From DATCMH01 sp036563505 (lineage in GTDB: Bacteria; Pseudomonadota; Alphaproteobacteria; Rhizobiales; Beijerinckiaceae), in contig DATCMH010000024.1 in the NCBI GenBank assembly GCA_036563505.1, positions 173,467 through 237,466 on the forward strand: 64,000 nucleotides of DNA, written 5' to 3'. The translations under genes and the position numbers were made by a program. Position 1 is the first letter of the stretch. Each line of letters opens with the position of its first letter. Shown piece after piece: positions 30,841 to 40,227 of the stretch. Below the pieces are notes generated by a model. That model saw only the letters and a list, made by a program, of their open reading frames with translations. It searched no databases and was not told the DNA's origin.

Positions 30841-32051
30841 TCGTCCGCCGCTTCCTGCTCTGGGCCCGAAGCGCCACGCCAGGCCAGCGGGCCGACGGGG
30901 TGGGCGCGCTCGCCCGCGCCTACCTCTACGCGGACCTGAAGCCGGAGGACCGTCGGGAGGCCGAGACGGCGCTGACCGCCATGCTCGACGACGCCTCGCC
31001 CCTGGTGCGCCGAGCCCTCGCCGAGGCGTTCGCCAACGCGGTGGAGGCGCCGCGTCACCTCGTCGTGGCGCTTGCCAACGACCAGAGCGACATCGCGGCT
31101 TTGGTTCTTGCCCGCTCGCCGGTGCTCACCGACGCCGATCTCGTCGATTGCGCGGCGCTGGGCGACGAACTCGCTCAGACGGCCATCGCGCTCAGGCCCT
31201 CGGTGTCGGTCGGAGTTTCGGCGGCACTGGCGGAGATCGCCGTCGCGCCGGCGCTCGCGGCGCTCGCCCGCAACCTCGGCGCCGTCATCGCAGCGTCAAG
31301 CCTGGAGCGGATCGTCGCCCGGCACGGCGCGGAGGCGGAGCTGCGCGAGGCGCTTCTCGCCCGGCCGAACCTCCCGCTCGCCATCCGTCAGGCGATCGCC
31401 GTCGCGGTCGCGGACAGCCTCTCCGCCTTCGTCCAGGGATGCGGCTGGCTCTCGCCCGAGCGCGCCGCCCGGGCCACGCGCGAAGCCCGCGAGAAGGTTA
31501 CCGTCGGCCTTTCTCTCGACGCCGAGGCGCGGGACGTGCGCCACCTCGTGGCCCATCTGCGTCGTAGCGGCCAGCTCACCCCGGCGCTGATCCTGCGGGC
31601 GATCCTGTCCCGCGGACTCGCCTTCGCAGAGGCCGCCTTCGCCGAGCTGTCGGGGCTGACGCCCGCCCGCGTCGCAGGCCTCCTGCAGGAGAGGTACGGC
31701 GCCGCTTTCGCGGCGCTCTACAAGCGCTCCGGTCTGCCGGAGAGCCTCTACCAGGCCTTCGCATCGGCCCTCGATGCCCTGCGCGAACCCGCCCCAGGCC
31801 GCCCATCGGAGCGGGCCCAGCTCTCGCGCCGGATGGTCGAGCGGGTGCTCACCGCCTGCGCCGCCCTGCCGCCCGAGGAGGCCGGGCGGCTGCTGGCCCT
31901 CCTGCGACGCTTCGAGGTGGAGGCGGCGCGCGAGGAGGCCCGCGAGTTGGCCGATGCCCTCGCCGACGAGGCCGCGCTCCAGGTCGTCCTGCTCCACGAG
32001 CCCGAGGCCCTCGACATGCCTTGGCCGCAGCCGCTCCTTACCGCGGCTTAG
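30837..32051 (+). CDS. DUF2336 protein (HEAT-like helical)
   Basis: A 404-residue all-helical protein of the DUF2336 family, common in Hyphomicrobiales and of unknown role. The N-terminal half contains repeated helices of HEAT type, for instance DDASPLVRRALAEAFAN near 46 and an RPSVSVGVSAALAEIAV stretch near 122. The ATG at 30837 overlaps the stop of the transglycosylase gene and is preferred over an upstream in-frame ATG at 30825. It converges on the Hpt gene, overlapping it by 14 bp. No catalytic motif seen. Confidence 0.8.
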   Translation: MIVRRFLLWARSATPGQRADGVGALARAYLYADLKPEDRREAETALTAMLDDASPLVRRALAEAFANAVEAPRHLVVALANDQSDIAALVLARSPVLTDADLVDCAALGDELAQTAIALRPSVSVGVSAALAEIAVAPALAALARNLGAVIAASSLERIVARHGAEAELREALLARPNLPLAIRQAIAVAVADSLSAFVQGCGWLSPERAARATREAREKVTVGLSLDAEARDVRHLVAHLRRSGQLTPALILRAILSRGLAFAEAAFAELSGLTPARVAGLLQERYGAAFAALYKRSGLPESLYQAFASALDALREPAPGRPSERAQLSRRMVERVLTACAALPPEEAGRLLALLRRFEVEAAREEARELADALADEAALQVVLLHEPEALDMPWPQPLLTAA

Positions 32052-32526
32052 ACCCCAGCGGCCTGGCGGCCAGCGCCGCCTCGACCCTCTCCTCGATCTC
32101 CGCCGCGATGGCGAGGCCGATCGGATCGTCCCGGTCGGCGCGCTCGCGCCGGACGGCGCGGATCGCCTCGACGCTGTGGCTCACGAAGGCGGGATCCGCG
32201 CCTCCCGCCGCGAGCAGCCGAGCGAGGCCGCCGGCGATGCGGCCGATCACCGGCGCGTCGAGCGCGCCCGCCTGACCCCGCAGATCGTGCGCCGCCGCGA
32301 ACAGCGCCTCCGCCGTCCGCGTGCCCGGCGCGGCGCGATGGGCGAGGTAGGCCGCATGGAGCTGCTCCACGCCCTCGTCCATCCAGCGCTCGTAGGTCGG
32401 AGCGAGGCGCCGAAGCGCCTCCTCGGCGCGCCCGACCGCCTCCGCCAGGCCCTCCTCGTAGGTGACATCAAACAGGAGCGCCTTGCGCCTGAGGTCGTCG
32501 GGCGCCCGAACGGGTTCGTCCGTCAA
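32038..32526 (-). CDS. Histidine phosphotransfer (Hpt)-like protein
   Basis: A 162-residue helical protein whose segment AAAHDLRGQAGALDAP near residues 77-92 resembles the Hpt site HxLKG, making H80 the likely phospho-acceptor. The start is the TTG at 32526, whose TTGA overlaps the TGA of the receiver gene, so they are translationally coupled. Its likely partner is the receiver encoded just upstream. The 3' end overlaps the convergent DUF2336 gene by 14 bp. Confidence 0.75.
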   Translation of the reverse strand: MTDEPVRAPDDLRRKALLFDVTYEEGLAEAVGRAEEALRRLAPTYERWMDEGVEQLHAAYLAHRAAPGTRTAEALFAAAHDLRGQAGALDAPVIGRIAGGLARLLAAGGADPAFVSHSVEAIRAVRRERADRDDPIGLAIAAEIEERVEAALAARPLGSKPR

Positions 32527-32984
32527 GGCCTGCCGCCTTCCTGGCCGCGGCGCTCAGGCACTAGGCGGCCCTCGACGCGGCGAAAGCTGCGCGGCTCCGC
32601 GACCACGCTGAGGACCCGGTCGTAGAGGGCCCGCGGCGTCACGGGCTTCGCCAGGTACTCGCTCACCCCCGCCTCGCGCGCTGCCACCACCCGGCTCGCC
32701 TCGGCGTAGGCGCTCACCATGATGACCGGCACGAAGGGGTTCGGATTGAGGGCCGGATCGCGCAAGGCGACGACGAGCCCGAGGCCGTCGAGACGGGGCA
32801 TCTCCCAATCCGTGATCACGATGTCGGGCGAGGCCTCGCGGAAAGCCGCGAGACCCGCGATCCCGTCGGCCGCCTCGACGACCCGGGCCGCGCCGAAGGC
32901 CTCGATCATCGTGCGCAGGATCCGCCGCATCGGCGGGCTGTCCTCGACGACGAGGAAGGAAAGCTGGTCGAAGGCGACGCGCAC
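32523..32984 (-). CDS. Single-domain response regulator (CheY-like receiver)
   Basis: A 153-residue receiver with acidic pair E14/D15, phospho-acceptor D59 (VITDWEMP), the conserved Ser/Thr in MVSAYAE near 88 and Lys in YLAKPV near 109. It has no output domain; the last 30 residues are a charged tail. The start is the GTG at 32984, one base after the nadK stop. With the Hpt gene it forms a nadK-receiver-Hpt operon. Confidence 0.88.
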   Translation of the reverse strand: MRVAFDQLSFLVVEDSPPMRRILRTMIEAFGAARVVEAADGIAGLAAFREASPDIVITDWEMPRLDGLGLVVALRDPALNPNPFVPVIMVSAYAEASRVVAAREAGVSEYLAKPVTPRALYDRVLSVVAEPRSFRRVEGRLVPERRGQEGGRP

Positions 32985-32985
32985 C

Positions 32986-33759
32986 TCACACCCCGAACTG
33001 CTCGCGCAGGATGCGCTCGTCGAGGGCGTGGTCCGGGTCATGGAGGAGGACGAGGTCGACGGATCGGTCGATCGAGACCTCGACCCGCGACACGTTGCGG
33101 AATTCCGTGTGGTCGGCGACCGCGCTGATCGGCCGGCGCTCCGGTTCGAGCACGTCGACGCGGATGCGGGCGTGATCGGGCAGGAGGGCCCCTCGCCAGC
33201 GTCTGGGGCGAAAGGCGGAGATCGGCGTCAGCGCCAGGAGCGAGGCAGCGAGCGGCAGGATCGGGCCGCCGACGGAGAAGTTGTAGGCCGTCGAGCCTGC
33301 CGGCGTCGCGACGAGGACCCCGTCGGCGATGAGCTCCTCCAGCCGGACGCGGCCGTCGATGGCGATGGCGAGCTTCGCGGCCTGGTAGGTCTGGCGCAGC
33401 ATCGAGACTTCGTTGATGGCCCGGGCCGTATGCGCGACGCCGTGGATGTCCCAAGCCACCATCAGGAGCGGGTGGACGGTGCTGCGCTCGGCCGCTTCGA
33501 GACGATCCAAAAGGTCGTCCTCGCGGTAGTCGTTCATCAGGAAGCCGACGGTGCCCTTATTCATCCCGTAGATCGGCCGGCGGCTGCCCATGACCCGGTG
33601 GAGCGTCTGCAGCATGAGGCCGTCGCCGCCCAGCGCGACGATGACGTCGGCCTGCTCGGGCGCGACGGCGGCGTAGCGCGCGCTCAAGGTCGCGAGCGCT
33701 TCCTGCGCGTCGGGCGTGGGGCTCGCTACGAAAGCGAACGTGCTGAAGCGACGCACCAT
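32986..33759 (-). CDS. nadK: NAD kinase
   Basis: Phosphorylates NAD to NADP. The 257-residue enzyme has the conserved VALGGDGLML motif near residues 43-52 and the NEVS motif near 118 plus TPAGSTAYN near 158. The start at 33759 gives the family's normal length; the sequence upstream is repeat-derived. It is the first gene of a compact nadK-receiver-Hpt operon, an unusual pairing of cofactor synthesis with phosphorelay genes. Confidence 0.93.
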   Translation of the reverse strand: MVRRFSTFAFVASPTPDAQEALATLSARYAAVAPEQADVIVALGGDGLMLQTLHRVMGSRRPIYGMNKGTVGFLMNDYREDDLLDRLEAAERSTVHPLLMVAWDIHGVAHTARAINEVSMLRQTYQAAKLAIAIDGRVRLEELIADGVLVATPAGSTAYNFSVGGPILPLAASLLALTPISAFRPRRWRGALLPDHARIRVDVLEPERRPISAVADHTEFRNVSRVEVSIDRSVDLVLLHDPDHALDERILREQFGV

Positions 33760-33849
33760 GATCGGCCCCGACCCGAGTCCCGCTGCGCCTCGGCTGAGGC
33801 CCGGGGCGGGCATAGCACGAAGACCGGGCGCGACGTCACCACGGGTTTT

Positions 33850-34241
33850 CCTTCTCCCCTCGTGGGAGAAGGTGGCCGGCGACAGCCGGCCGGATGAGGG
33901 GGTGCAGGGCGTAGTCTCGGGTGGCTGCGGCGAGCACCCCCTCACCCCCGCTCCACTTCGTTGCGCTTGCTCGCACGGAACGTGTCGTTCCGCGCGAGCC
34001 CTCTCCCCTGCCGGGAGAGGAGAACGCGCTCTGCCGTGTCACGTCATCGACCACAGCTCCGAAACCCGGGTGCCAGAACCCTCTCCCTTCTGGGGAGAGG
34101 GCTTCGCCTGCGCACCGGCAGGCGAAGCAAGCGCGTCAGCGCGGAGGTGAGGGGCGCTCGCCGCCGCCCGGACCTACGCCCAGCACCCCCTCATCCGCCC
34201 TCGCTGACACGAGGGCACCTTCTCCCGCGGAGGGGAGAAGG
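33850..34241 (+). repeat. Composite family-4 repeat, copy B
   Basis: About 392 bp that matches 63808-64000 in direct orientation and 7051-7363 in inverse. Distinctive parts are hairpin 33874-33891 (GGCCGGC-gaca-GCCGGCC) beside CCTTCTCCC, a different variable hairpin CTCGCACGGAACG/CGTTCCGCGCGAG near 33970, the CCGAAACCCGGGTGCC spacer, hairpin TTCGCCTGC/GCAGGCGAA, and 34197-34216 (GCCCTCG/CGAGGGC). No gene is seen in 33760-34262. Confidence 0.8.
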
Positions 34242-34262
34242 TGAGACGCGCTGGCCGCGGGC

Positions 34263-35258
34263 TTACAATACCGAGCTCCACTGCACCGGCACGAACTCGT
34301 AGCCGTTGCCGTCCTTCACCACGTGGCCGGCGGCCGGGAAGGGGGCGTGGTAGAAGGCGAGCTGCATCTTCTCCGAGGCCGCCATGTCGAGGACGCGGCG
34401 CCGGGTGGCGCGGGCTTGGTCGGCGTCCATGTCGAAGACCGCCGCCCAGTCCGGGTTGCGCACGAAGAGCGCCGGGTGGTTCGTGATGTCCGAGACCGCG
34501 AGCAGGCGGCCGTTGCCGGAGGTGATCGCGAAGATCGAGTGGCCCGGCGTATGGCCGGAGGCGTCCAACGCCGTGATGCCCGGGACAACCTCCTTGCCGC
34601 TCTCGTAGCGGCCGACCTTGGCTTGGATCGGGCCGAACTGGCGCCGCACGAGCTGGAAGGCGCCCTTCATGGCGTCGGGCGCCGCGCTCATCTTGGCGTC
34701 GTCCATCCAGAACGCCCATTCGGCGGTGGGCACCACTACCTGCGCGTTGGGGAATGCGTCGCTGCCGTCCTTCAACCGCACGCCGGTGATGTGGTCGCCG
34801 TGGAAGTGGGAGATGATCACGGTGTCGATCTGGCCCGGCTCGACGCCTGCGGCCCGCAGGTTGCGCCAGGTTCCGCCGACGGAAGCCGCGCCGTTGTCGC
34901 CGAAGCCCGTGTCGATCAGCACGAGGTTCCGGCCGGTGTTGACGAGGAGCGTGGTGAAGGAGATCGGCAGGCGGTCCTTCGGCAGGAAGGCGCGCTCGGC
35001 GGCCTTCTGGACGTCCTCGAGGGGGGCGTTCTTCACGAAGCCGGCATCGAGCGGACGGTTGTTGATGCCCTCGTGAAAGGCCGTGACGGTGAAGTCGCCG
35101 ACCTTGAAGCGGTAGAAGCTCGGGGCCTGCTGGGTCGGCGCGGCGGGCGGGGCGGCGGTGGACGCCGGGTTCGCGGATTGGGCCAAAGCGGAGCCTCCGA
35201 TGGGGGCGGCCGCGGCGAGCGGCGCGGCGGCGAGAAGCGTGCGGCGGGTCAATGACAT
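34263..35258 (-). CDS. Tat-exported MBL-fold metallo-hydrolase
   Basis: A 331-residue protein with an N-terminal Tat signal (SLTRRTLLAAAPLAAAA, near residues 2-18) and a metallo-beta-lactamase fold. The metal motif SHFHGDH is near residue 148 and a later His lies in ASGHTPGHS near 236. Family members hydrolyse esters, lactones or thioesters; the substrate is not evident. GGGAGGAAC precedes the start at 35258, and the ATG at 35318 is rejected because it precedes that site. Confidence 0.87.
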   Translation of the reverse strand: MSLTRRTLLAAAPLAAAAPIGGSALAQSANPASTAAPPAAPTQQAPSFYRFKVGDFTVTAFHEGINNRPLDAGFVKNAPLEDVQKAAERAFLPKDRLPISFTTLLVNTGRNLVLIDTGFGDNGAASVGGTWRNLRAAGVEPGQIDTVIISHFHGDHITGVRLKDGSDAFPNAQVVVPTAEWAFWMDDAKMSAAPDAMKGAFQLVRRQFGPIQAKVGRYESGKEVVPGITALDASGHTPGHSIFAITSGNGRLLAVSDITNHPALFVRNPDWAAVFDMDADQARATRRRVLDMAASEKMQLAFYHAPFPAAGHVVKDGNGYEFVPVQWSSVL

Positions 35259-35314
35259 GATGTTCCTCCCTGGTGGCCTGTCGGCGGCGCAAAGTAGGGA
35301 AATGAGAGGCGGGT

Positions 35315-36547
35315 TCAACGGTCCGCGCGGGTCACAACCGCGTTAATCAGGCAATTCACCCCAGGCAGGGTCATTGCGAGGTCGATGTCCTCGGCCTCAT
35401 TGTGGGTGATCCCGTCCTTGCAGGGCGTGAAGATCATGGCCGCGGGCGCCACGCGGGCGACGTGATAGGCATCGTGGCCGGCTTGGCTGCGCAGGTCCAT
35501 GGTCGGCACGTTCAACTGAGCCGCCGTCTCGCGCAGCAGCGTCACGAGATCGGGATCGAAGGCGAATTGCCCGAAACCCCACTCCTCAGCGACCTCGACT
35601 TGCGTGCGGGACCGCTCGGCGCAGCCGGGAAGGGCGGCGAGCAGCGCCTCGCGCATCGCGGCGAGGCCCTCCACCGACGGATGGCGCATGTCGATGAAAA
35701 GCTCGGCCGATTCGGAGAGGATGCCGGGAAGGTTCGGGACGAGGTCGAGCCGCGCCGCCGTCGCCTTGCCGTCGGCCTCGGCGTGGGCCCAGCCGATCTC
35801 GTTGACCGCGACCGCGACCATCGCGGCGCCGACGAGGGCGTTGGAGCGTTTCGCCATCGGCGTCGGGCCGGTATGGGCGGTGCGCCCCTGCACGGCGATG
35901 CGCATGCCGAGCGCCGGGTACCCGCCGGTCACAATGCCGACCGGGATTCCGGCGGCGTCGAGCGCCGGCCCCTGCTCGATATGCAGCTCGAAATAGGCGT
36001 CGATCGGCCGGCCGAGCGGCGCCGTGCCGCGATAGCCGATGGCGTCGAGCGCGTCGCCGAAGCGGATCCCGTCCCGGTCGCGCCGGTCGTAGACCCAGTC
36101 CGCCGTCGCCTGGCCCGACCAGGCGAGCGCCGCCATCATAGGCGGCGAGAAGCGGGCGCCTTCCTCGTTGGTCCAGTTCACCACTTCGATGGCGCGCCGC
36201 GTCCTGTGGCCTCGATCATCGAGAGTGCGCAGAATCTCGAGCCCGGCGAGCACGCCGAGGACTCCGTCGAAGCGGCCCCCGGCCCAGACCGTATCGAGAT
36301 GGCTGCCGACCACGACGGGCGGCAGCGACGGCTCGCGGCCCTCCCGGCGCAGGACCATCGTGCCGAGCGGGTCGATCATCAGTGCGTAGCCGCCCTCCCG
36401 TGCCCAGGTCGCCAGAAGATCGCGCGCCGCTTTGTCCTCGGGCGTCAGGGCGAGGCGGCGCAGGCCGCCGCGAGAGGCGCCGATCGCCGCCGAGGCCATC
36501 AGGGTCGACCAAAGACGGTCGCCGTTCACGCTCAAGGAGGATGACAC
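35315..36547 (-). CDS. M20-family amidohydrolase (N-carbamoyl-amino acid or allantoate type)
   Basis: A 410-residue zinc-dependent amidohydrolase of the HyuC/AllC/beta-ureidopropionase group. Metal-binding and active-site segments are GSHLDTVWAGGRFDG near 81, NWTNEEGARF near 123, HIEQGPALD near 188, and SQAGHDAYH near 351. It could hydrolyse N-carbamoyl-L-amino acids, ureidopropionate or allantoate; no pathway partner is nearby. The start is a GTG at 36547. It is divergent from the HDAC-like gene. Confidence 0.87.
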   Translation of the reverse strand: MSSSLSVNGDRLWSTLMASAAIGASRGGLRRLALTPEDKAARDLLATWAREGGYALMIDPLGTMVLRREGREPSLPPVVVGSHLDTVWAGGRFDGVLGVLAGLEILRTLDDRGHRTRRAIEVVNWTNEEGARFSPPMMAALAWSGQATADWVYDRRDRDGIRFGDALDAIGYRGTAPLGRPIDAYFELHIEQGPALDAAGIPVGIVTGGYPALGMRIAVQGRTAHTGPTPMAKRSNALVGAAMVAVAVNEIGWAHAEADGKATAARLDLVPNLPGILSESAELFIDMRHPSVEGLAAMREALLAALPGCAERSRTQVEVAEEWGFGQFAFDPDLVTLLRETAAQLNVPTMDLRSQAGHDAYHVARVAPAAMIFTPCKDGITHNEAEDIDLAMTLPGVNCLINAVVTRADR

Positions 36548-36665
36548 GCGGGCATGCCTCGGTTCAAAGGGGCCGCTTGCACGCCGATCGCCCGGCTGCG
36601 AGCTTGGAGCCTGAGCGAACCTCCTCGCGTCTTCCCTGGCAAGCCCTGACGATCACGAAAGCCCG

Positions 36666-37697
36666 ATGCGCGTCTTCCACAGCCCGGCCTCTCCGCGCCA
36701 CGATCCCGACCGTTACTTCCGCAGGGGTGAGATCGTCGCCCATCCGGAACAGGCGTCGCGCTACGCCATCCTGCGCGACGCGGTCACCGCGGCCGGCCAC
36801 GACCTGCGCGAGGCGCCGGACGCGGGCCTCGAGCCGATCCGGGCGGCGCACGACGCGGGCTATCTCGCCTTCCTGAAGCAGGCTTGGACGCGTCGGGACG
36901 AGTTGCCCGGCGTCGGTGAGGAGATCCTGAGCGGGCATTTCGCGCGTCCGCAGATGCACCGCCGGCCCGACAGCCTGCTCGGCCTCGTGGGCTATCACAC
37001 GGCGGACACCTCGACGCCGATCCGCGCGGGCACCTGGGACGCGGTCTACGGCTCCGCGCAAGCTGCGATTGCTGCCGCCGACGCGGCCGGGACCGACGGC
37101 GCCGCCTACGCCCTGTGCCGGCCGCCGGGCCATCACGCCTACGCCGATTCGGCGGGCGGGTTCTGCTTCCTCAACAACAGCGGGATCGCGGCCGAGCGCC
37201 TGCGCGCGCGCCTCGGCGGGCCGGTCGCGATCCTCGACGTCGACGTCCATCACGGCAACGGCACGCAAGGAATGTTCTACGCGCGCGCCGACGTGCTCAC
37301 GGTCTCGATCCACGCCGACCCATCGAACTACTTCCCCTTCTTCACGGGTTACGCCGACGAGACCGGCACGGGGCCCGGCCTCGGCTGGAACCGCAACCTG
37401 CCCTTGCCGCACGGCTCCGGTGACCGGGTCTTCCTCGATGCGGTCGAGGCCGGGCTCGAGGCCGCGGCGCGCGTGCGTCCGACGGCGCTCGTGATCGCGC
37501 TCGGTCTCGACGCCTCGGACGAGGACCCGATCGGCGCCCTCAAGGTCACGACGGAGGGCTTTGCCCGTCTCGGCCGATTGCTCGCGACCTTCGGCGGGCC
37601 AGTCGTTCTGGTGCAGGAGGGCGGCTACCTGTGCGAGGCGCTGCCGCGCAACCTCGTCGCAGTGCTCGGCGCCTTCGACGAGGGGCGCACGACGTGA
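36666..37697 (+). CDS. Histone deacetylase-fold amidohydrolase (acetylpolyamine type)
   Basis: A 343-residue zinc amidohydrolase of the arginase/deacetylase fold. Motifs: CRPPGHHAY near residue 153, FLNNSGIAA near 167, DVDVHHGNGTQ near 192, SIHADP near 214, GLDASDEDP near 279 and EGGYLCE near 318. The 343-residue length and the loop PSNYFPFFTGYADETG resemble acetylpolyamine amidohydrolases (AphA) more than general class II HDACs. It may deacetylate polyamines or other small amides. Confidence 0.87.
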   Translation: MRVFHSPASPRHDPDRYFRRGEIVAHPEQASRYAILRDAVTAAGHDLREAPDAGLEPIRAAHDAGYLAFLKQAWTRRDELPGVGEEILSGHFARPQMHRRPDSLLGLVGYHTADTSTPIRAGTWDAVYGSAQAAIAAADAAGTDGAAYALCRPPGHHAYADSAGGFCFLNNSGIAAERLRARLGGPVAILDVDVHHGNGTQGMFYARADVLTVSIHADPSNYFPFFTGYADETGTGPGLGWNRNLPLPHGSGDRVFLDAVEAGLEAAARVRPTALVIALGLDASDEDPIGALKVTTEGFARLGRLLATFGGPVVLVQEGGYLCEALPRNLVAVLGAFDEGRTT

Positions 37698-37785
37698 AAC
37701 CATCGCTTGACGCCGCGGCCGCGGATGCGAGCTTGGGGACAAGGGCGCAGCACGCAGGCGTGCGCGTGCGGCGATAGGCTCGGCA

Positions 37786-40227
37786 GTGCAGACGACGGAT
37801 GAGGACGGATCGGCGGTGAAGGCTCACCAGTCGGCCAGGCCGTGGTCGATCCGCGCCCACCTCATCGTCTACGGCCTCGTGCTGCTGGTCCCGATCCTCA
37901 CCTTCGCGGGGCTCGTGCTGTTTCGCTTCGCGCTCGCCGAGCAGACCCGCTTCCGCGAGGACGCCCAGCGGGTCGTGCGCACCGCGGCCGCGGCGATCGA
38001 CCAGGAGCTGTCGACGTTCGTCGCCGCCCTTGATGCCCTGGCCACCTCGCCCTTGCTGCAGACCGGCGATCTCGCAGCCTTTCATGCGCAGGCTCGGCGA
38101 GCCCTGCGGGTCGAGGATACTCAGATCGCGCTCCGCGACCGCGAGGGGCGCCAGGTGCTCAACACGCGCACCCCCTGGGGCACGCCGCTTCCGACCGCCG
38201 TGTCCCGGGACGCCGATGCGGTGGTTCTCGCGACGGGACGCCCCTATGTCTCGGATCTCGTGACCAGCACCGTCGTGCGACGCCCCATCGTGATCGTCAG
38301 CGTGCCCGTGCGCCGCGGTGACGAGATCGCGTACACGCTCGGCCTGAGCCTGCCGCCGTCTCGACTGCGCCATCTCCTGACGCAGGAGGGCCTGCGCACC
38401 GGCTGGGCGGTCGGGCTCGTCGACCGGCGCGCCGTGTTCCTCGCCCGCACCCGCGACCAGGAGCGGTTCATCGGCGAGCGGGCCGGCGACGACATCCTGA
38501 AGTTGGGCGACGGCCTGGAGGGAGCCGTCGAGCGCACCAACGCCGAGGGCACGCGGGTGCTCTTCGCCTATGCCCGGGTGGCGCAGACCGGCTGGATCGT
38601 GGGGCTTGGAATTCCTTGGGATGCCTACCGGGCGCCCTTGCGCCGCGCTCTGTGGATCGGTTCGGCCCTTGGTGCTGCGACCCTCGCGCTCTCGATCGCT
38701 CTCGCGGCCGGCTTCGGCCGCCGGATCTCCCGGCCCATCCGCGCCCTGTCCATCACCGCGGCCCGTCTCGGCGAGGGCGAGATCGCCGGGCCGATGCAAA
38801 GCGAACTCGCCGAGGCGAACGCGGTGGCGCGCACCTTAAGCGCCGCCAGCATCGGCCTGCGCGAGCGCGCGGCCGCGCTCGCCGCGAGCGAGGCGCGCTT
38901 CCGCGCCCTGTTCGAGCAGGCGGCCGTCGGCATCAAGCAGGCGGAGCTGGAGACCGATCGCATCATCGCGGCGAACCCGGCGCTCTGCGCGCTGCTCGGC
39001 TACAGCCGCGACGAACTCCTGACGCGGACCTTCGCCGATTTCACGCATCCCGAGGACGCGCTCGTGGAGCGCCCGCTCCTCGAGGCGCTGCGGCGCGGCG
39101 AGCGCGGAAGCTACGCGGTCGAGAAGCGCTACGTTCGCCGCGACGGCACGGCGCGATGGGTTCGCATCACGGCGTCCGTGGTCGAGGCCGGCGGGCCCCG
39201 GACCCGCCTGTCCATCGTCGAGGACATCGACGAGCGCCGGCGGACCGAGGAGGCGCTCGGCGTGAGCGAGGAGCGCTTCCGCCTCGCCACCGAGGCCTTC
39301 GAGGGCGGAGTCTTCGACTACGACATTGCCCGCGACCGGGCGGTGCGCACCAAGCGTCATTCCGACATCATCGGCGAGACGCCTCTGACCTTGGCGTCGA
39401 GCCGTGAGGCCTGGAACGGCCGCATCCACCCGGAAGACAAGCCCGCTCTCGAAGCCGAGCGCGCCGAGGTTCTGGCAGGCCGGCAGCCGTCCTACGAAGC
39501 GGAGTACCGCATCCGGCACCGGGACGGGCACTGGGTCTGGATCTGGCACCGCGGCCTCGCCATGCGCGACGCCGGGGGCGTCCCTCGGCGGATCGTCGGC
39601 GTCGTGGTGGACATCACCGAGCGCAAGCGCGCCGAGGAGCACCTGCGTCTCCTCATCAACGAGCTCAACCATCGCGTGAAGAACACGCTCGCGACGGTGC
39701 AGTCCATCGCCTCCCACACGCTCCGGTCGGATCGCCCCATCGCGGAGGCCCGCGACGCCTTCGAGGCCCGCCTGCTGGCGCTCGCCAAGGCGCATGACGT
39801 GCTCACACGGGAGAACTGGGACGGCGCGTCCCTGCGGGACATCGTCGCCGAAGCGGTCGCCCCCTACCGCGACAATCGCAGCGGGCGCTTTCGGATCGAG
39901 GGACCCCCGGTCCGGGTCGAGCCGCGCCAAGCGCTCGCCTTGGCCATGGCCCTGCATGAGCTTGCCACCAACGCCGCGAAATACGGCGCTCTCTCGCGGG
40001 AGGGCGGCCAGGTCGCGATCCGCTGGTCGCTCGTGGCGGAGCCGCCGTCGGGCGTGCGCCTGGAATGGCGGGAGGAGGGCGGTCCGCCCGTCGCGCCGCC
40101 GACCCGGCGCGGCTTCGGCTCCCGCCTGATCGAGCGCAGCCTGGCCGCCGATCTCGGGGGCGAGGCCACCCTCGATTACGCGCCCACCGGGCTCGTCTGT
40201 ACCGTGTCTTGGTGCCTGAACACGTGA
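37786..40227 (+). CDS. HWE-family sensor histidine kinase with two PAS domains
   Basis: An 813-residue inner-membrane kinase. A transmembrane helix near residues 28-48, a periplasmic sensor of about 235 residues, a second helix near 285-305 and a HAMP-like region near 306-360 precede PAS (about 360-480) and PAS (about 490-615). The HWE/HisKA_2 box NELNHRVKNT near 624-633 gives the phospho-His, and HELATNAAKYGAL near 724 begins the ATPase. HWE kinases are common in general stress control in this order. The start is a GTG at 37786. The last 52 bp overlap the convergent trmH-like gene. Confidence 0.92.
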   Translation: MQTTDEDGSAVKAHQSARPWSIRAHLIVYGLVLLVPILTFAGLVLFRFALAEQTRFREDAQRVVRTAAAAIDQELSTFVAALDALATSPLLQTGDLAAFHAQARRALRVEDTQIALRDREGRQVLNTRTPWGTPLPTAVSRDADAVVLATGRPYVSDLVTSTVVRRPIVIVSVPVRRGDEIAYTLGLSLPPSRLRHLLTQEGLRTGWAVGLVDRRAVFLARTRDQERFIGERAGDDILKLGDGLEGAVERTNAEGTRVLFAYARVAQTGWIVGLGIPWDAYRAPLRRALWIGSALGAATLALSIALAAGFGRRISRPIRALSITAARLGEGEIAGPMQSELAEANAVARTLSAASIGLRERAAALAASEARFRALFEQAAVGIKQAELETDRIIAANPALCALLGYSRDELLTRTFADFTHPEDALVERPLLEALRRGERGSYAVEKRYVRRDGTARWVRITASVVEAGGPRTRLSIVEDIDERRRTEEALGVSEERFRLATEAFEGGVFDYDIARDRAVRTKRHSDIIGETPLTLASSREAWNGRIHPEDKPALEAERAEVLAGRQPSYEAEYRIRHRDGHWVWIWHRGLAMRDAGGVPRRIVGVVVDITERKRAEEHLRLLINELNHRVKNTLATVQSIASHTLRSDRPIAEARDAFEARLLALAKAHDVLTRENWDGASLRDIVAEAVAPYRDNRSGRFRIEGPPVRVEPRQALALAMALHELATNAAKYGALSREGGQVAIRWSLVAEPPSGVRLEWREEGGPPVAPPTRRGFGSRLIERSLAADLGGEATLDYAPTGLVCTVSWCLNT

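Noticed and set aside
33850..34241. Spaced repeats resembling a CRISPR array
   Set aside because: The repeated pieces are palindromic blocks of varying size without regular unique spacers, and there are no cas genes.
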